Below are positions 45,325 to 52,899 of a stretch of 64,000 nt of DNA, piece by piece. The notes beneath the pieces are model-generated. The model ran no database searches. It had not been told where the DNA came from and saw nothing but the letters and a program-made list of their open reading frames with translations. Source of the DNA: JAFGOG01 sp034429215. GTDB lineage: Bacteria > Chloroflexota > Anaerolineae > JAAYZQ01. Within the stretch, counting starts at the first letter, position 1, and the number at the start of each line of letters is the position of its first letter. The position numbers and the translations under genes were made by a program. The stretch spans positions 79,879-143,878 of the forward strand of contig DAOUGI010000006.1 of the NCBI GenBank assembly GCA_034429215.1. Reading direction: 5' to 3'.

Positions 45325-45360
45325 GGGGCGCACCCACGGCTGTGGGTGCGCCCCACTTTT
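45325..45360 (+). terminator. rho-independent terminator of the Kelch gene
   Basis: A perfect 13-bp stem (GGGGCGCACCCAC at 45325-45337 with GTGGGTGCGCCCC at 45342-45354, loop GGCT) is followed by ACTTTTCTTTTT. It begins 18 bases after the stop codon. Confidence 0.9.
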
Positions 45361-45364
45361 CTTT

Positions 45365-45393
45365 TTGACCTTTGACCCCATTTCGGGTATACT
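45365..45393 (+). promoter_or_regulatory. promoter of tRNA-Pro
   Basis: TTGACC (45365-45370), 17 bases, TATACT (45388-45393). The tRNA 5' end at 45403 follows ten bases later. Confidence 0.7.
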
Positions 45394-45402
45394 ACCGGTC
45401 GC

Positions 45403-45479
45403 CGGGGCGTAGCGCAGATCGGCAGCGCGCTTGGTTTGGGACCAAGAAGTCGACAGTTCAAATCTGTCCGCCCCGACCA
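45403..45479 (+). tRNA. tRNA-Pro (anticodon TGG), CCA encoded
   Basis: Cloverleaf with acceptor CGGGGCG/CGCCCCG, anticodon stem CTTGG/CCAAG around TTTGGGA (anticodon TGG), T stem GACAG/CTGTC around TTCAAAT, discriminator A, then a genomically encoded CCA (45477-45479). The tRNA-Gln gene at 27.2 kb does not encode CCA. Confidence 0.93.
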
Positions 45480-45482
45480 AAA

Positions 45483-45528
45483 AAGAAACCTCCCGCAGGC
45501 GATGCACTCGCCTGCGGGAGGGTTTCTT
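45483..45528 (+). terminator. hairpin after tRNA-Pro (CCTCCCGCAGG family)
   Basis: A stem of about 20 bp (AAGAAACCTCCCGCAGGCGA with its near-complement at 45508-45528, one bulged base) starts four bases after the tRNA. The core CCTCCCGCAGG recurs in the terminator at 46983-47017. Confidence 0.75.
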
Positions 45529-45790
45529 GTGGATGAGGAGGTGAGGAGGACGCGGAGGGTCCGAGGGGGTTCACCAGGGAACCAGGGAATGAACGGCGAT
45601 CTTGACGGTTTTGGGGAGTGACGTTATAATCGATGATCAAGGGATGAGCCTGGTGCAGCGACGGGGCGCAGTCGGGGTGTGGCGCAGATGCCGTGAATTG
45701 GTCGTCTGTGGTGGACTGGACAGATTGCGTCTATGACGCCGCCGTGGGCGAGCGAGGCGGAGCCGGTATACACAGTGGTAAGGAGCAGAG
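45529..45790 (+). other. intergenic region with a promoter for the membrane-protein gene
   Basis: This GAGG-rich stretch has no gene. TTGACG (45602-45607), 17 bases and TATAAT (45625-45630) form a good promoter for the gene at 45791, with a leader of about 150 bases whose function is not evident. Confidence 0.5.
45602..45630 (+). promoter_or_regulatory. promoter upstream of the 218-residue membrane protein
   Basis: TTGACG (45602-45607), 17-base spacer, TATAAT (45625-45630). Confidence 0.6.
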
Positions 45791-46447
45791 ATGAATAAAG
45801 CAACTAGAATAAACGTAGCAACATTGGGGACGATCTTTGGAATCTCAGGGATGAACCACGGCCTCTTTGAGGCCCTACAGGGAAATGTACCCACTCGTGG
45901 CTTGTTCATCTTTGCTATCGGGGAAGCCCAGAAGATGTGGCCGCATGGAAACGAGGCCGCTTTTACTATTATCCCCAATTTCCTGCTGACTGGTATTGCC
46001 GCCATGATTGTCGGGCTTTCGATAATCATTTGGTCGATTGGTTTCGTGCACAAGAAGAATGGGCCAACTGTTTTGATTCTTCTCTTCATTTTACTTCTGG
46101 TGGTTGGGGGAGGTGTTGCACAGGTACTATTCTTCCCGTTTATCTGGCTTGTTTCAACTCGTATCAATCAGCCGCTGGCTTGGTGGCGAAAGGTTCTACC
46201 AAGCAGGCTCCAAGAGCGACTTGCCAAGGTATGGCCCTGGTTGCTGGTTGTCAGTGCTACACTGCTTGTATGTGCTCTGATAATCGCCACTACTGGATTT
46301 GTACCCGGCGTAGACGATCCAGAGGTAGCTTTGTCAATTATGCTATTCTGTCTTGGAACGGAAGTATTCGCTCTTCCATTGACTTTTGTGGCTGGATTTG
46401 CACATGATATTGTCTTGACATCCAATGTCACGCGAAACGAGAAGTGA
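45791..46447 (+). CDS. multi-pass membrane protein, unknown function
   Basis: This 218-residue protein starts at an ATG with AAGGAG upstream. About five hydrophobic helices are visible (FLLTGIAAMIVGLSIIIWSIGF, VLILLFILLLVVGGGVAQVLFF, WLLVVSATLLVCALIIATTGF, SIMLFCLGTEVFALPLTFVAG). I know of no named family. The conserved-looking ISGMNHGLFEALQGN near the N-terminus may be a signature. The gene is clearly more AT-rich than the genes around it, so recent acquisition is possible. It may be co-transcribed with the next small membrane protein. Confidence 0.7.
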   Translation: MNKATRINVATLGTIFGISGMNHGLFEALQGNVPTRGLFIFAIGEAQKMWPHGNEAAFTIIPNFLLTGIAAMIVGLSIIIWSIGFVHKKNGPTVLILLFILLLVVGGGVAQVLFFPFIWLVSTRINQPLAWWRKVLPSRLQERLAKVWPWLLVVSATLLVCALIIATTGFVPGVDDPEVALSIMLFCLGTEVFALPLTFVAGFAHDIVLTSNVTRNEK

Positions 46448-46540
46448 GGCATCTTTTGAACACCAGATGGCCGCCGAAAGCGGGCGGCACAGGTGAGCCC
46501 GGCCCGCTGTTTTCCAGGGGTGGAAACGGATAAGCTGGCC

Positions 46541-46978
46541 ATGTCCCACTCGAGATCCGCATTCGCGGTGTACATTCCCATCTTGTTGGGGTCGATGGTT
46601 GGATGTCTCGCCCTGACAGGGTGGCTAGGGCTGACTGCCTGGTCTGATGTCTGGCTGGTCATAAAACTCAGCGGCGCGATCGCGTTGGCGGGTGTCGCAG
46701 AGGGCATGCTGGCAAAGGGCTTTGTCGGACGCCACAAGAGCCTGGTATCGAACGCGCTAGGCATTGTCCTGGTTATTCTGGTGTGGTTCGGCGCAGGAAC
46801 CGCTATGATCCACGTCTACTTTGACAACACCACGGCCATGAGTGCAGTCGGCAGGAGCATAGGCTTTGCCTTGTCCTTGTCCTGTGCGGGCGGCGCGACA
46901 GAAGTTGGTCGCCGCCTCGTGCGTCAAGTGCTTGCCCATCGGCAACAAGCCAGCAAGTGGGGCAGAGGCGAGCAGTAA
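46541..46978 (+). CDS. small four-helix membrane protein, unknown function
   Basis: This 145-residue protein is placed from ATG 46541. The open frame continues to 46493, but those first 16 residues are not membrane-like. Four hydrophobic segments are seen (VYIPILLGSMVGCLALTGWL, VIKLSGAIALAGVAEGMLA, ALGIVLVILVWFGAGTAMI, SIGFALSLSCAGGATEVG). There is no recognised domain. No strong ribosome site precedes either start, so the start is uncertain. A bidirectional terminator follows five bases after the stop. Confidence 0.6.
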   Translation: MSHSRSAFAVYIPILLGSMVGCLALTGWLGLTAWSDVWLVIKLSGAIALAGVAEGMLAKGFVGRHKSLVSNALGIVLVILVWFGAGTAMIHVYFDNTTAMSAVGRSIGFALSLSCAGGATEVGRRLVRQVLAHRQQASKWGRGEQ

Positions 46979-46982
46979 AAGG

Positions 46983-47017
46983 AACCTCCCGCAGGTCTAC
47001 AACCTGCGGGAGGTTTT
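46983..47017. terminator. bidirectional terminator between convergent genes
   Basis: A perfect 14-bp stem (46983-46996 and 47002-47015, arm AACCTCCCGCAGGT) with a five-base loop is followed by TTTT on the plus strand. It separates the small membrane-protein gene from the 3' end of the 19-haem cytochrome gene. Confidence 0.75.
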
Positions 47018-47035
47018 GTCTACGGGAGGTAGGAG

Positions 47036-49156
47036 CTAGTCTTCCGCCTTGTGGCACAACGCGCACTGATCGAGGCTGAACGCGGCATGGTCGGCTGGCG
47101 CCGGGCTCATGTCGCCCGCCGGGTCGTGGCACATCAGGCAGTTGTCCATCCCCTGTAAAGGATGCGGGATCTCTGGTCCGTTGGCTTTGCTCCCGGCGGA
47201 CTGGACCCACCCTTCGGGAGTATGGCACTGGTCGCACGGTTGGGCAAAATGCCCCTCCGGCGACCTGTGGCAGTTGCTGCACACATACTCCGGCACCCGC
47301 TGCCCCTCGGCGTGGCACACCTCGCAGGTCGCCCGGGCATGGGCGCCGACCAGCGGGATCGGGTGCAGTTCCGGCGATATGGCCGCACCCTCAAACCCTG
47401 CCGGCGTGTGGCACTTTTCACAATCGGTCCCAAAGTGCGGCTGGCTCGGCGGCTGGTGGCAGTTGGCGCATTTGTACTCCAGCGTCTTGCCCTCCGCGTG
47501 ACACGCCGTGCAATCCAGACCGGCGTGCTTGCCCTCCAACGGGACAGGATGCTGGAAATCGGCCAGCGTCGCCTGACCAAAGCCGGCCGGCGTGTGGCAC
47601 TGCTCGCACTGGTCGCCAAAGTGCTCCGCCATCGGCGGTTCGTGGCAGTTGGCGCACTTGTACTCTGGCTTGACCACCCCCTCATGGCAGTCGTGGCACC
47701 ACACCTCGGCGTGTCTCCCGGACAGCTCGATCGGGTGCTGAAAGCCCGCGTCCAGGTTAACCTCAGGCCAGGTCCGGCCGTGACACGACGAGTTGGCGCA
47801 AAAGCTCGAGTTGTCGGTGCCGAACTCGATCTCGCCGTGGCACTCGCCGCAAGCCTCCTGGCTGGCCAGGAAGCGGTGGTCGGCCATAAAGCTGGTCTCG
47901 AGGTGGGTTGGCGGCTCCTGCAAAGAGGCCACCGGCATCTGAGGCGGCCGGTCTCCCTCGCTCACCGTCACCGGTATGCTGTGGCAGATGTTGCAGTGCA
48001 GCCGGATCGACTCGCCTTCGGCGCTAAGGTGCTTGCCGTCGTGGCAGCGGAAGCAGCCGGGGAAATCGTTGTGGCCGATGTCATCGGCGAACGATCGCCA
48101 GGTGACGCCCGGCTCCTCGAACACCAACCGATCGAGCAGTTCTTTGGCCAATGCCGCTGCTTGCTTGATCTCAGCGTCGTACTTGCCGGCGGCCTCCGGG
48201 TACTTGGCTTTGTACTGCTCTTCAACCTTGTCCACAGCCTGCATGGCCACTTCCTTGCTGGGATAGCTGGCCCGCAAAAGCCTGATCATCTCCTCTTTGA
48301 CGTAGGGCAGATCCTGGCTCAACCGGCCCTGGCTGATCGCCTCATCGACCAGTTTGTCAGGTGAAGGAAAGGGATGCCCCGCCCGGTTGTGACAGTCGGC
48401 GCAATCCATCGTCTTTTTGGGCGAGGCGACGATCTCTTCTGCCGTCAGTGGGTCGGTCATATCGTTGTACTCGACCGTCCGGCCGTCGGGCAGCGTCGTC
48501 CGGATCCAGAGGATCTCCTGCTTTTCTTCGTCGGAGGCGATATACTCGACCGGATTCATAACGTGCCAGTGGATGCCGTAACCCTGCCCCTTCTCCCGCT
48601 GGCCGCCGCCGGTTTCCAGGATCAAATAGTCGCGCAGTTCGGTGTTTGCCTCATTGAACGCATAACGCTTGATCTCGCGCACTGTGTCACCGTAGAAGGC
48701 GGGCGGGTAGTGGCACTTTTCGCACGATTCGTTGGCCGGGCGCATCGTCTCCGACATCAGAGGACGATCATAGCTCTTGAACAACACCGCCGGCAGGTGG
48801 CGAAAGTGGCCGGCCTTGAGGATGATGCCCTGGATGGTGCCGGTGCGGCCCATGTGGCATTCGGTGCATTTGACGCGGGCGTGGTAGGAATCGTTATAAG
48901 CCGCCGGCTCTTCGGGGTGAACGTCGTGGCACATGTTGGTGCAAAAGCCGACGCTGTTAGAATATTCCCAGACCTGGATGGCAATCACACCCAAGATGAT
49001 AAAGCCGATGAGGAAAACGACAGCCAGGAGCAACGCCCGCCGGACCATCGCCAGCCTATTTCTAACTATTTCTGATTTCTCCTGTTTTTTCGGCTTTTGA
49101 CCCCCACCGGGTTTCAGGGCCTCTTCAGGGACTGCGTTCTCTTGATTGTTGGACAC
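47036..49156 (-). CDS. giant multihaem cytochrome c (about 19 haems) with NapC/NirT-like anchor
   Basis: This 706-residue protein starts at GTG 49156 (AAGGAGG upstream). A charged N-terminal tail and one transmembrane helix (~residues 40-63) anchor it, with the rest outside. There are 17 CXXCH motifs plus two spaced variants, CTNMCH (CX3CH, first haem, in a NapC/NrfH-like context) and CANSSCH (CX4CH). The last third carries three tandem units of about 63 residues, each with three haems and the pattern HPxxLxGxHA...CANCHxPP...HFG...CxxCHTPAGF. Two more haems end the protein. It could pass electrons from quinol or from the b-type partner encoded upstream. It has its own promoter. Confidence 0.9.
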   Translation of the reverse strand: MSNNQENAVPEEALKPGGGQKPKKQEKSEIVRNRLAMVRRALLLAVVFLIGFIILGVIAIQVWEYSNSVGFCTNMCHDVHPEEPAAYNDSYHARVKCTECHMGRTGTIQGIILKAGHFRHLPAVLFKSYDRPLMSETMRPANESCEKCHYPPAFYGDTVREIKRYAFNEANTELRDYLILETGGGQREKGQGYGIHWHVMNPVEYIASDEEKQEILWIRTTLPDGRTVEYNDMTDPLTAEEIVASPKKTMDCADCHNRAGHPFPSPDKLVDEAISQGRLSQDLPYVKEEMIRLLRASYPSKEVAMQAVDKVEEQYKAKYPEAAGKYDAEIKQAAALAKELLDRLVFEEPGVTWRSFADDIGHNDFPGCFRCHDGKHLSAEGESIRLHCNICHSIPVTVSEGDRPPQMPVASLQEPPTHLETSFMADHRFLASQEACGECHGEIEFGTDNSSFCANSSCHGRTWPEVNLDAGFQHPIELSGRHAEVWCHDCHEGVVKPEYKCANCHEPPMAEHFGDQCEQCHTPAGFGQATLADFQHPVPLEGKHAGLDCTACHAEGKTLEYKCANCHQPPSQPHFGTDCEKCHTPAGFEGAAISPELHPIPLVGAHARATCEVCHAEGQRVPEYVCSNCHRSPEGHFAQPCDQCHTPEGWVQSAGSKANGPEIPHPLQGMDNCLMCHDPAGDMSPAPADHAAFSLDQCALCHKAED

Positions 49157-49208
49157 GCGGCCTCCTTATGTGCGCATTTTGCAGCTTTACACAGCAATGT
49201 ATGCCAAT

Positions 49209-49236
49209 AGTATACTGTTTTTTCCAGGCTTGTCAA
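49209..49236 (-). promoter_or_regulatory. promoter of the 19-haem cytochrome gene
   Basis: On the minus strand TTGACA (49236-49231), 16 bases, TATACT (49214-49209). It directly follows the terminator of the preceding gene, so the 19-haem gene can be transcribed alone. Confidence 0.7.
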
Positions 49237-49239
49237 TAA

Positions 49240-49275
49240 AAGACTTCCGATGTTTGCTAAAACATCGGAAGTCTT
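49240..49275 (-). terminator. terminator after the b561-cytochrome c gene
   Basis: A perfect 16-bp stem (arms 49240-49255 and 49260-49275, AAGACTTCCGATGTTT) with a four-base loop. On the minus strand it is followed by TTTATTG. It starts 12 bases after the stop at 49288. Confidence 0.85.
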
Positions 49276-49287
49276 GATCTCAACCGG

Positions 49288-50778
49288 TCACTTTTCCGGC
49301 GCCCCGGCCTTGATCCACTCTACGATCAGATCCAGCTCTTCAGGAGTGAACTGGCCGGCATGGCCGCCCGCCTTCTGAATCGCCACCACCTGGCTGCCGT
49401 CGAGGTCACCCGCCGCGATGCCTACACCGCCCTTGCCCCCCTTCAGCGCTGCCTGATAGCTGCTCAGGTCCAGCTCGCCCAAGGCCATCTTATCGCTGTG
49501 GCATTGGACACACTTGGTCTGCATCAAGGCAGTTATAGCGCCATCCCACGTTGAGCCTCCCCCGGCTGCCGGAATTGCCGCTGCCTTTTCGGGCGCGCCG
49601 ATCTCGATCCAGTGTCGAACCAGCTCCAGGTCGCCGGCGCTGAACTGGCCGGGGTGTTGGCCGCTCGCCTGGCGGCTGATCAGCAGGCTGGTCTGGACTT
49701 CACCGGGCACGACAGACGCGCCGCTGACGCCGCCTGCCAGGGCCGCCTGGTAGCTGCTCAGGTCGAGGCCGCCCATCTTGTTGGTGCTGCTATGACACGC
49801 GACGCATGACTTGGCCATTAACGGAGATATGTCTGTATCCCACGACGATTCCACTACCGGCTCCGGCTCACCGGCAGGGGCAGGCGTGTTCGTCGGCGCG
49901 GGTGTATTGGTGGGCAGCGCCGTCGGCAGGGGGGTCGGTGTCAAGTGTACAAAGACGGTCACATCTTCCGCTGGCGGCAGAGTGGTGACAGCAGTAGTCT
50001 CATAGCCTACAAAGAACCAAACCCCTACCAGCATCAACGCCGCCAGCACAGCAAAGATCGGCATATAGACACGGCGACGCTTGGCAACCACTTCACGGGA
50101 AGGCGCCGGGTCGATCTTGCCGGCCCGGATGCGGGCCAGCTCGGCAGGGTGCTCGTCCTCCATCTCCTCCTCGGTCAGGTGGCCCTTAAACATGCTCATG
50201 TTCCAGTGGCGGACATGCACGTGCCACAGGTGCCAGATCACAATCGCCAGCACCGCCAGCAGCGCCTCGGCGCCGTGTGCCGCCTTGGCCGCCGGGACGA
50301 TCTCACCCGGCAGGATCTTGGTCGTGGCGATCGGGTTCCACAGGATAAAGCCGGTGACCCCCATGATCACCGTGCCCCACACGACGGCCCAGTACTCGAT
50401 CTTTTCCTCGAAGGTGTAGCGTCCCTGCTGCGCCCTCTTTTTGCTCCGGCCCAAGTTGTATTTCAGCAGGTCGATGGCGTTGATCAGGTCCTGTTTGCCG
50501 GGCAGCATCGACAGGCGAGTGCGCAGGACAAAGACCCGGTAGCCCGCCACTCCGATATGATAGATCGTCAGGAGCATCATGACGATAGCCGACAGATGGT
50601 GGATCAGGCGAGTAGTCTCGATCCCGCCCATAACCCCAATCAGCCATCGCATAAAGCCGACGTCAGGGTACTTTTGCACAATACCGGTGACCGCCAGTAG
50701 GAAAAAGCTGATGGTCAGCACCCAATGCTCGACCCGGTACGAGACTGGAAAGCGCAGGTAACTACGCGGCTTTTCCAT
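49288..50778 (-). CDS. cytochrome b561-type membrane subunit fused to two c-type haem domains
   Basis: This 496-residue fusion starts at ATG 50778 after GGAGG. Residues ~1-215 are a formate-dehydrogenase-gamma/cytochrome b561-like four-helix domain with candidate haem-b histidines (YRVEHW, RLIHHLSA, WHLWHVHVRHW). A further helix (~235-260) leads to a Pro/Thr linker (PTPLPTALPTNTPAPTNTP). Two related ~90-residue cytochrome c domains follow, with CVACH at 325-329 and CVQCH at 423-427. Each has the GxLDLSSYQAAL segment of planctomycete-type cytochromes. Such a protein could take electrons from quinol and hand them to the soluble haems. It overlaps the nonahaem gene by 17 bases. Confidence 0.88.
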   Translation of the reverse strand: MEKPRSYLRFPVSYRVEHWVLTISFFLLAVTGIVQKYPDVGFMRWLIGVMGGIETTRLIHHLSAIVMMLLTIYHIGVAGYRVFVLRTRLSMLPGKQDLINAIDLLKYNLGRSKKRAQQGRYTFEEKIEYWAVVWGTVIMGVTGFILWNPIATTKILPGEIVPAAKAAHGAEALLAVLAIVIWHLWHVHVRHWNMSMFKGHLTEEEMEDEHPAELARIRAGKIDPAPSREVVAKRRRVYMPIFAVLAALMLVGVWFFVGYETTAVTTLPPAEDVTVFVHLTPTPLPTALPTNTPAPTNTPAPAGEPEPVVESSWDTDISPLMAKSCVACHSSTNKMGGLDLSSYQAALAGGVSGASVVPGEVQTSLLISRQASGQHPGQFSAGDLELVRHWIEIGAPEKAAAIPAAGGGSTWDGAITALMQTKCVQCHSDKMALGELDLSSYQAALKGGKGGVGIAAGDLDGSQVVAIQKAGGHAGQFTPEELDLIVEWIKAGAPEK

Positions 50779-51907
50779 GGAGGTCCTCCTTCTTGCGCTT
50801 GAAGATGCGTCGGTAGGCGTCGGTGACGACGAACAGGAGCATCACCGCCAGTACGGCAGGGATAAAGATCATGTAGAATAGGTTGACGAAAAAGACCAGC
50901 GGCGCTTTGGTGACGCTGGGCCGGTAATGCTGGACCCATGAAGTGGGAAAGTTGTCGGTGGCGTCGGGGTGGCATTTCTGGCAGGTCTTGAGCAGGTTAG
51001 CCTTGATGACTGCGCTCTCCGGATCGTCCACGCTTTTCATGTCGTGTACGCCGTGACAATCGATACACACCGGCTTGTTAGTCTCCTGGTCAGGCGCGGT
51101 CTTTTGAAAGAGCTCGACGGTAGTCCCGTGAAAGTCAGACACATACGTGTCAAAGACATCGGCGCTGAGCCCATAACGGCCCATCATCTCCGCGTCAGCG
51201 TGGCATTTGGCGCAAATCTCGGGCGAGAAGAGGTGGAAATTGCTGCCGTTGGACGGCCCCTGGACGCTGTGCACCTGGTGGCAGTCGACGCAGCCCGGCA
51301 CGTCGGGGTTACCCTCGCCCAGCAGCGCCGCACCGTGGATGCTCTGTTTGTACCTCTCAAAGATCTCAGCATGGCACAGCTCGCACATCTGCGAGTCTCG
51401 GCTGCGCGGCTCGCCGGGCACAGTGATGTTGTGTGTGCCGTGACAGTCGGTGCAGATCGCCGAGTTGGTATCGCCGGCGGCCAATCCCTTGCCGTGGACA
51501 CTGTCCAGGTTGGCGTCATACTCCTTCTCATGGCAGTGCACACAGGCATCTCGATACAGTTTGAGGCTCAGATCGCGCCGGGTCGCGACCCCCAGCTCCG
51601 ACCAGACGGCGTCTCCCTTGGGATGCGCTGCGGCATCGACATCGGGGTGGCAGTCCAGGCAGGCCTGCCCCTTCTGGCCATGGACCGAGCTGTTGTACAC
51701 CTGCGGATCAACCGTCAGGTACAACTTTTCGCCAGAGGGCAGGGTGGTGATCATCCCCGGCTGGCCGTGACAGGCCAGACACCCCTCGTTGCCCGTGGCC
51801 TGGGCCGGCGGACCGGCCACAGCCGGCCGGACGCCGAACACCGCCACCGTGACCAGGAGCAACCCTACGCTCAGCATGGCAACAATCGTTCGTCTTTGTA
51901 ACCTCAT
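50762..51907 (-). CDS. membrane-anchored nonahaem cytochrome c
   Basis: This 381-residue protein starts at ATG 51907 after GAGAGGGG. It has an N-terminal signal sequence (MLSVGLLLVTVAVFGVRPAVA), nine CXXCH motifs (CLACH, CLDCH, CVHCH, CTDCH, CELCH, CVDCH, CAKCH, CIDCH, CQKCH) with extra HG/SVHG histidines as likely axial ligands, and one C-terminal helix (FFVNLFYMIFIPAVLAVMLLFVV) followed by a basic tail. The body is thus outside and the tail inside. It is the first gene of the cytochrome operon and overlaps the b561 fusion. The pattern resembles octahaem/cytochrome-c3-type electron carriers. Confidence 0.9.
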   Translation of the reverse strand: MRLQRRTIVAMLSVGLLLVTVAVFGVRPAVAGPPAQATGNEGCLACHGQPGMITTLPSGEKLYLTVDPQVYNSSVHGQKGQACLDCHPDVDAAAHPKGDAVWSELGVATRRDLSLKLYRDACVHCHEKEYDANLDSVHGKGLAAGDTNSAICTDCHGTHNITVPGEPRSRDSQMCELCHAEIFERYKQSIHGAALLGEGNPDVPGCVDCHQVHSVQGPSNGSNFHLFSPEICAKCHADAEMMGRYGLSADVFDTYVSDFHGTTVELFQKTAPDQETNKPVCIDCHGVHDMKSVDDPESAVIKANLLKTCQKCHPDATDNFPTSWVQHYRPSVTKAPLVFFVNLFYMIFIPAVLAVMLLFVVTDAYRRIFKRKKEDLHGKAA

Positions 51908-51988
51908 TGCCCCTCTCCAATTTATGTCATTCTGAATGGAAAGACCTCACTCAGAATGGCAAGATGGGTAACCCTCTTTGACAATATA

Positions 51989-52020
51989 AGCCGGGAGTCC
52001 CTCAAACGGAGCTCCCGGCT
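51989..52020. promoter_or_regulatory. hairpin in the leader of the cytochrome operon
   Basis: AGCCGGGAG (51989-51997) pairs with CTCCCGGCT (52012-52020), with three further inner pairs (TCC/GGA). It lies about 80 bases upstream of the nonahaem start, so it could act in the leader RNA or as a terminator for readthrough. Confidence 0.5.
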
Positions 52021-52151
52021 GTTCAAACTACCGGTTTGTCGATCTGGCCCAGTCCCCTGATCGACAGGCGCATCTTTCAGGCAGGACCTACTCGCCCCTG
52101 AGCGCCGGCCCGCTGCCTAGCAAGCATATCACACTTGACCGCGCAATGCAC

Positions 52152-52182
52152 CTGACACATGTCCCCACTTTGAGAGGACATT
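52152..52182. promoter_or_regulatory. candidate operator (copy A), shared with 59061-59091
   Basis: CTGACA-N2-TGTCCCCACTT-N5-GGACATT. The inner part is a dyad TGTCC-N11-GGACA. The second copy, upstream of the histidine kinase gene, matches at all 24 specified positions with the same spacings. It sits about 245 bases from the nonahaem start codon. Confidence 0.55.
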
Positions 52183-52286
52183 GTGGCAGCAGCCGATCAG
52201 CCGACCGAGTAAGAAAGCTCCTCATCCGGGTATGCCTCGGCGGGGGTTATCGCGGGCGATGCCCTCTCCCGTTTGTACAAAACATA

Positions 52287-52295
52287 TGCTATAAT
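52287..52295 (+). promoter_or_regulatory. extended -10 promoter of the ECF sigma gene
   Basis: TGC-TATAAT (TATAAT at 52290-52295), without a recognisable -35 box, 59 bases before the TTG start at 52354. Confidence 0.5.
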
Positions 52296-52353
52296 CAGAC
52301 ACACCCGTAACCTAGGGACCATTTTTGCGTCTTGAAAGTGAGGAACGAATTCG

Positions 52354-52887
52354 TTGACGACGCCTGATCAGCAGGTATTGGAGCGAGCTCGCACATACGA
52401 GGCCCAGGCGCTGGCCGAGATCTATGATCGCTACGCCGGGCCGATCTATGGCTACTTGTATCGGGTTATCGGCGACGCAGCTCACGCCGAAGACCTGACC
52501 GGTGAGGTTTTTCTGAGACTGCTACAGGTCCTTCACACGCGCCGGGCGCCCCGGGACAACCTGGTGGGCTGGCTGTACCGGGTAGCTCACAACCTGGCCA
52601 TGGACCTGTTCCGGCGCCAGAAAAAGGGACCGGCGGTCCCCCTGGCCGAGGAGCTGATTGCGCAGGGTGATCAACCTTCAGACCTGATAGAGGACGAGCA
52701 GGTCAAACAGCAGCTTAGGGCGCGCATACGGCGCCTGTCGTCTGACCAACAGCGGGTGGTTCTGCTCCGCTTCGCCGAGGAGCTGCCGGTGGCGGAAGTG
52801 GCCCGGTTGATGGGCAAAAGCGAAGGGGCGGTCAAGATCCTGCAACACCGTGCCCTGAACCGTCTTCGCAAGCTTTTGCAGGAGTAA
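52354..52887 (+). CDS. ECF-type RNA polymerase sigma factor
   Basis: This 177-residue protein has sigma region 2 (ALAEIYDRYAGPIYGYLYRVIGDAAHAEDLTGEVFLRLLQ, WLYRVAHNLAMDLFRRQ) and region 4 (LSSDQQRVVLLRFAEELPVAEVARLMGKSEGAVKILQHRALNRLRKLL). It starts at TTG 52354 with GAGGA upstream. The gene immediately downstream encodes a membrane-anchored partner of the DUF5667 anti-sigma type, which probably controls it. Its own promoter shows only a -10 box of the housekeeping type. Confidence 0.92.
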   Translation: MTTPDQQVLERARTYEAQALAEIYDRYAGPIYGYLYRVIGDAAHAEDLTGEVFLRLLQVLHTRRAPRDNLVGWLYRVAHNLAMDLFRRQKKGPAVPLAEELIAQGDQPSDLIEDEQVKQQLRARIRRLSSDQQRVVLLRFAEELPVAEVARLMGKSEGAVKILQHRALNRLRKLLQE

Positions 52888-52899
52888 AGAGCGAGATCA

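Larger units (their letters stand above)
51908..52353. other. divergent regulatory region: cytochrome operon / ECF sigma gene
   Basis: About 445 bases without a gene. It holds a hairpin at 51989-52020, a conserved dyad at 52152-52182 and an extended -10 box at 52287-52295. The minus-strand promoter for the cytochrome operon was not identified with confidence. Confidence 0.5.

Noticed and set aside
47200..47780. Regularly spaced repeats that could suggest a CRISPR-like array
   Set aside because: The ~190-base period is the coding repeat of three tri-haem units in the 19-haem cytochrome. Copies diverge at the DNA level and keep the frame.
47162..48364. 400-codon plus-strand frame opposite the 19-haem cytochrome
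   Set aside because: The minus strand carries the haem motifs, and the plus frame is rich in Arg/Val/Leu with no features.
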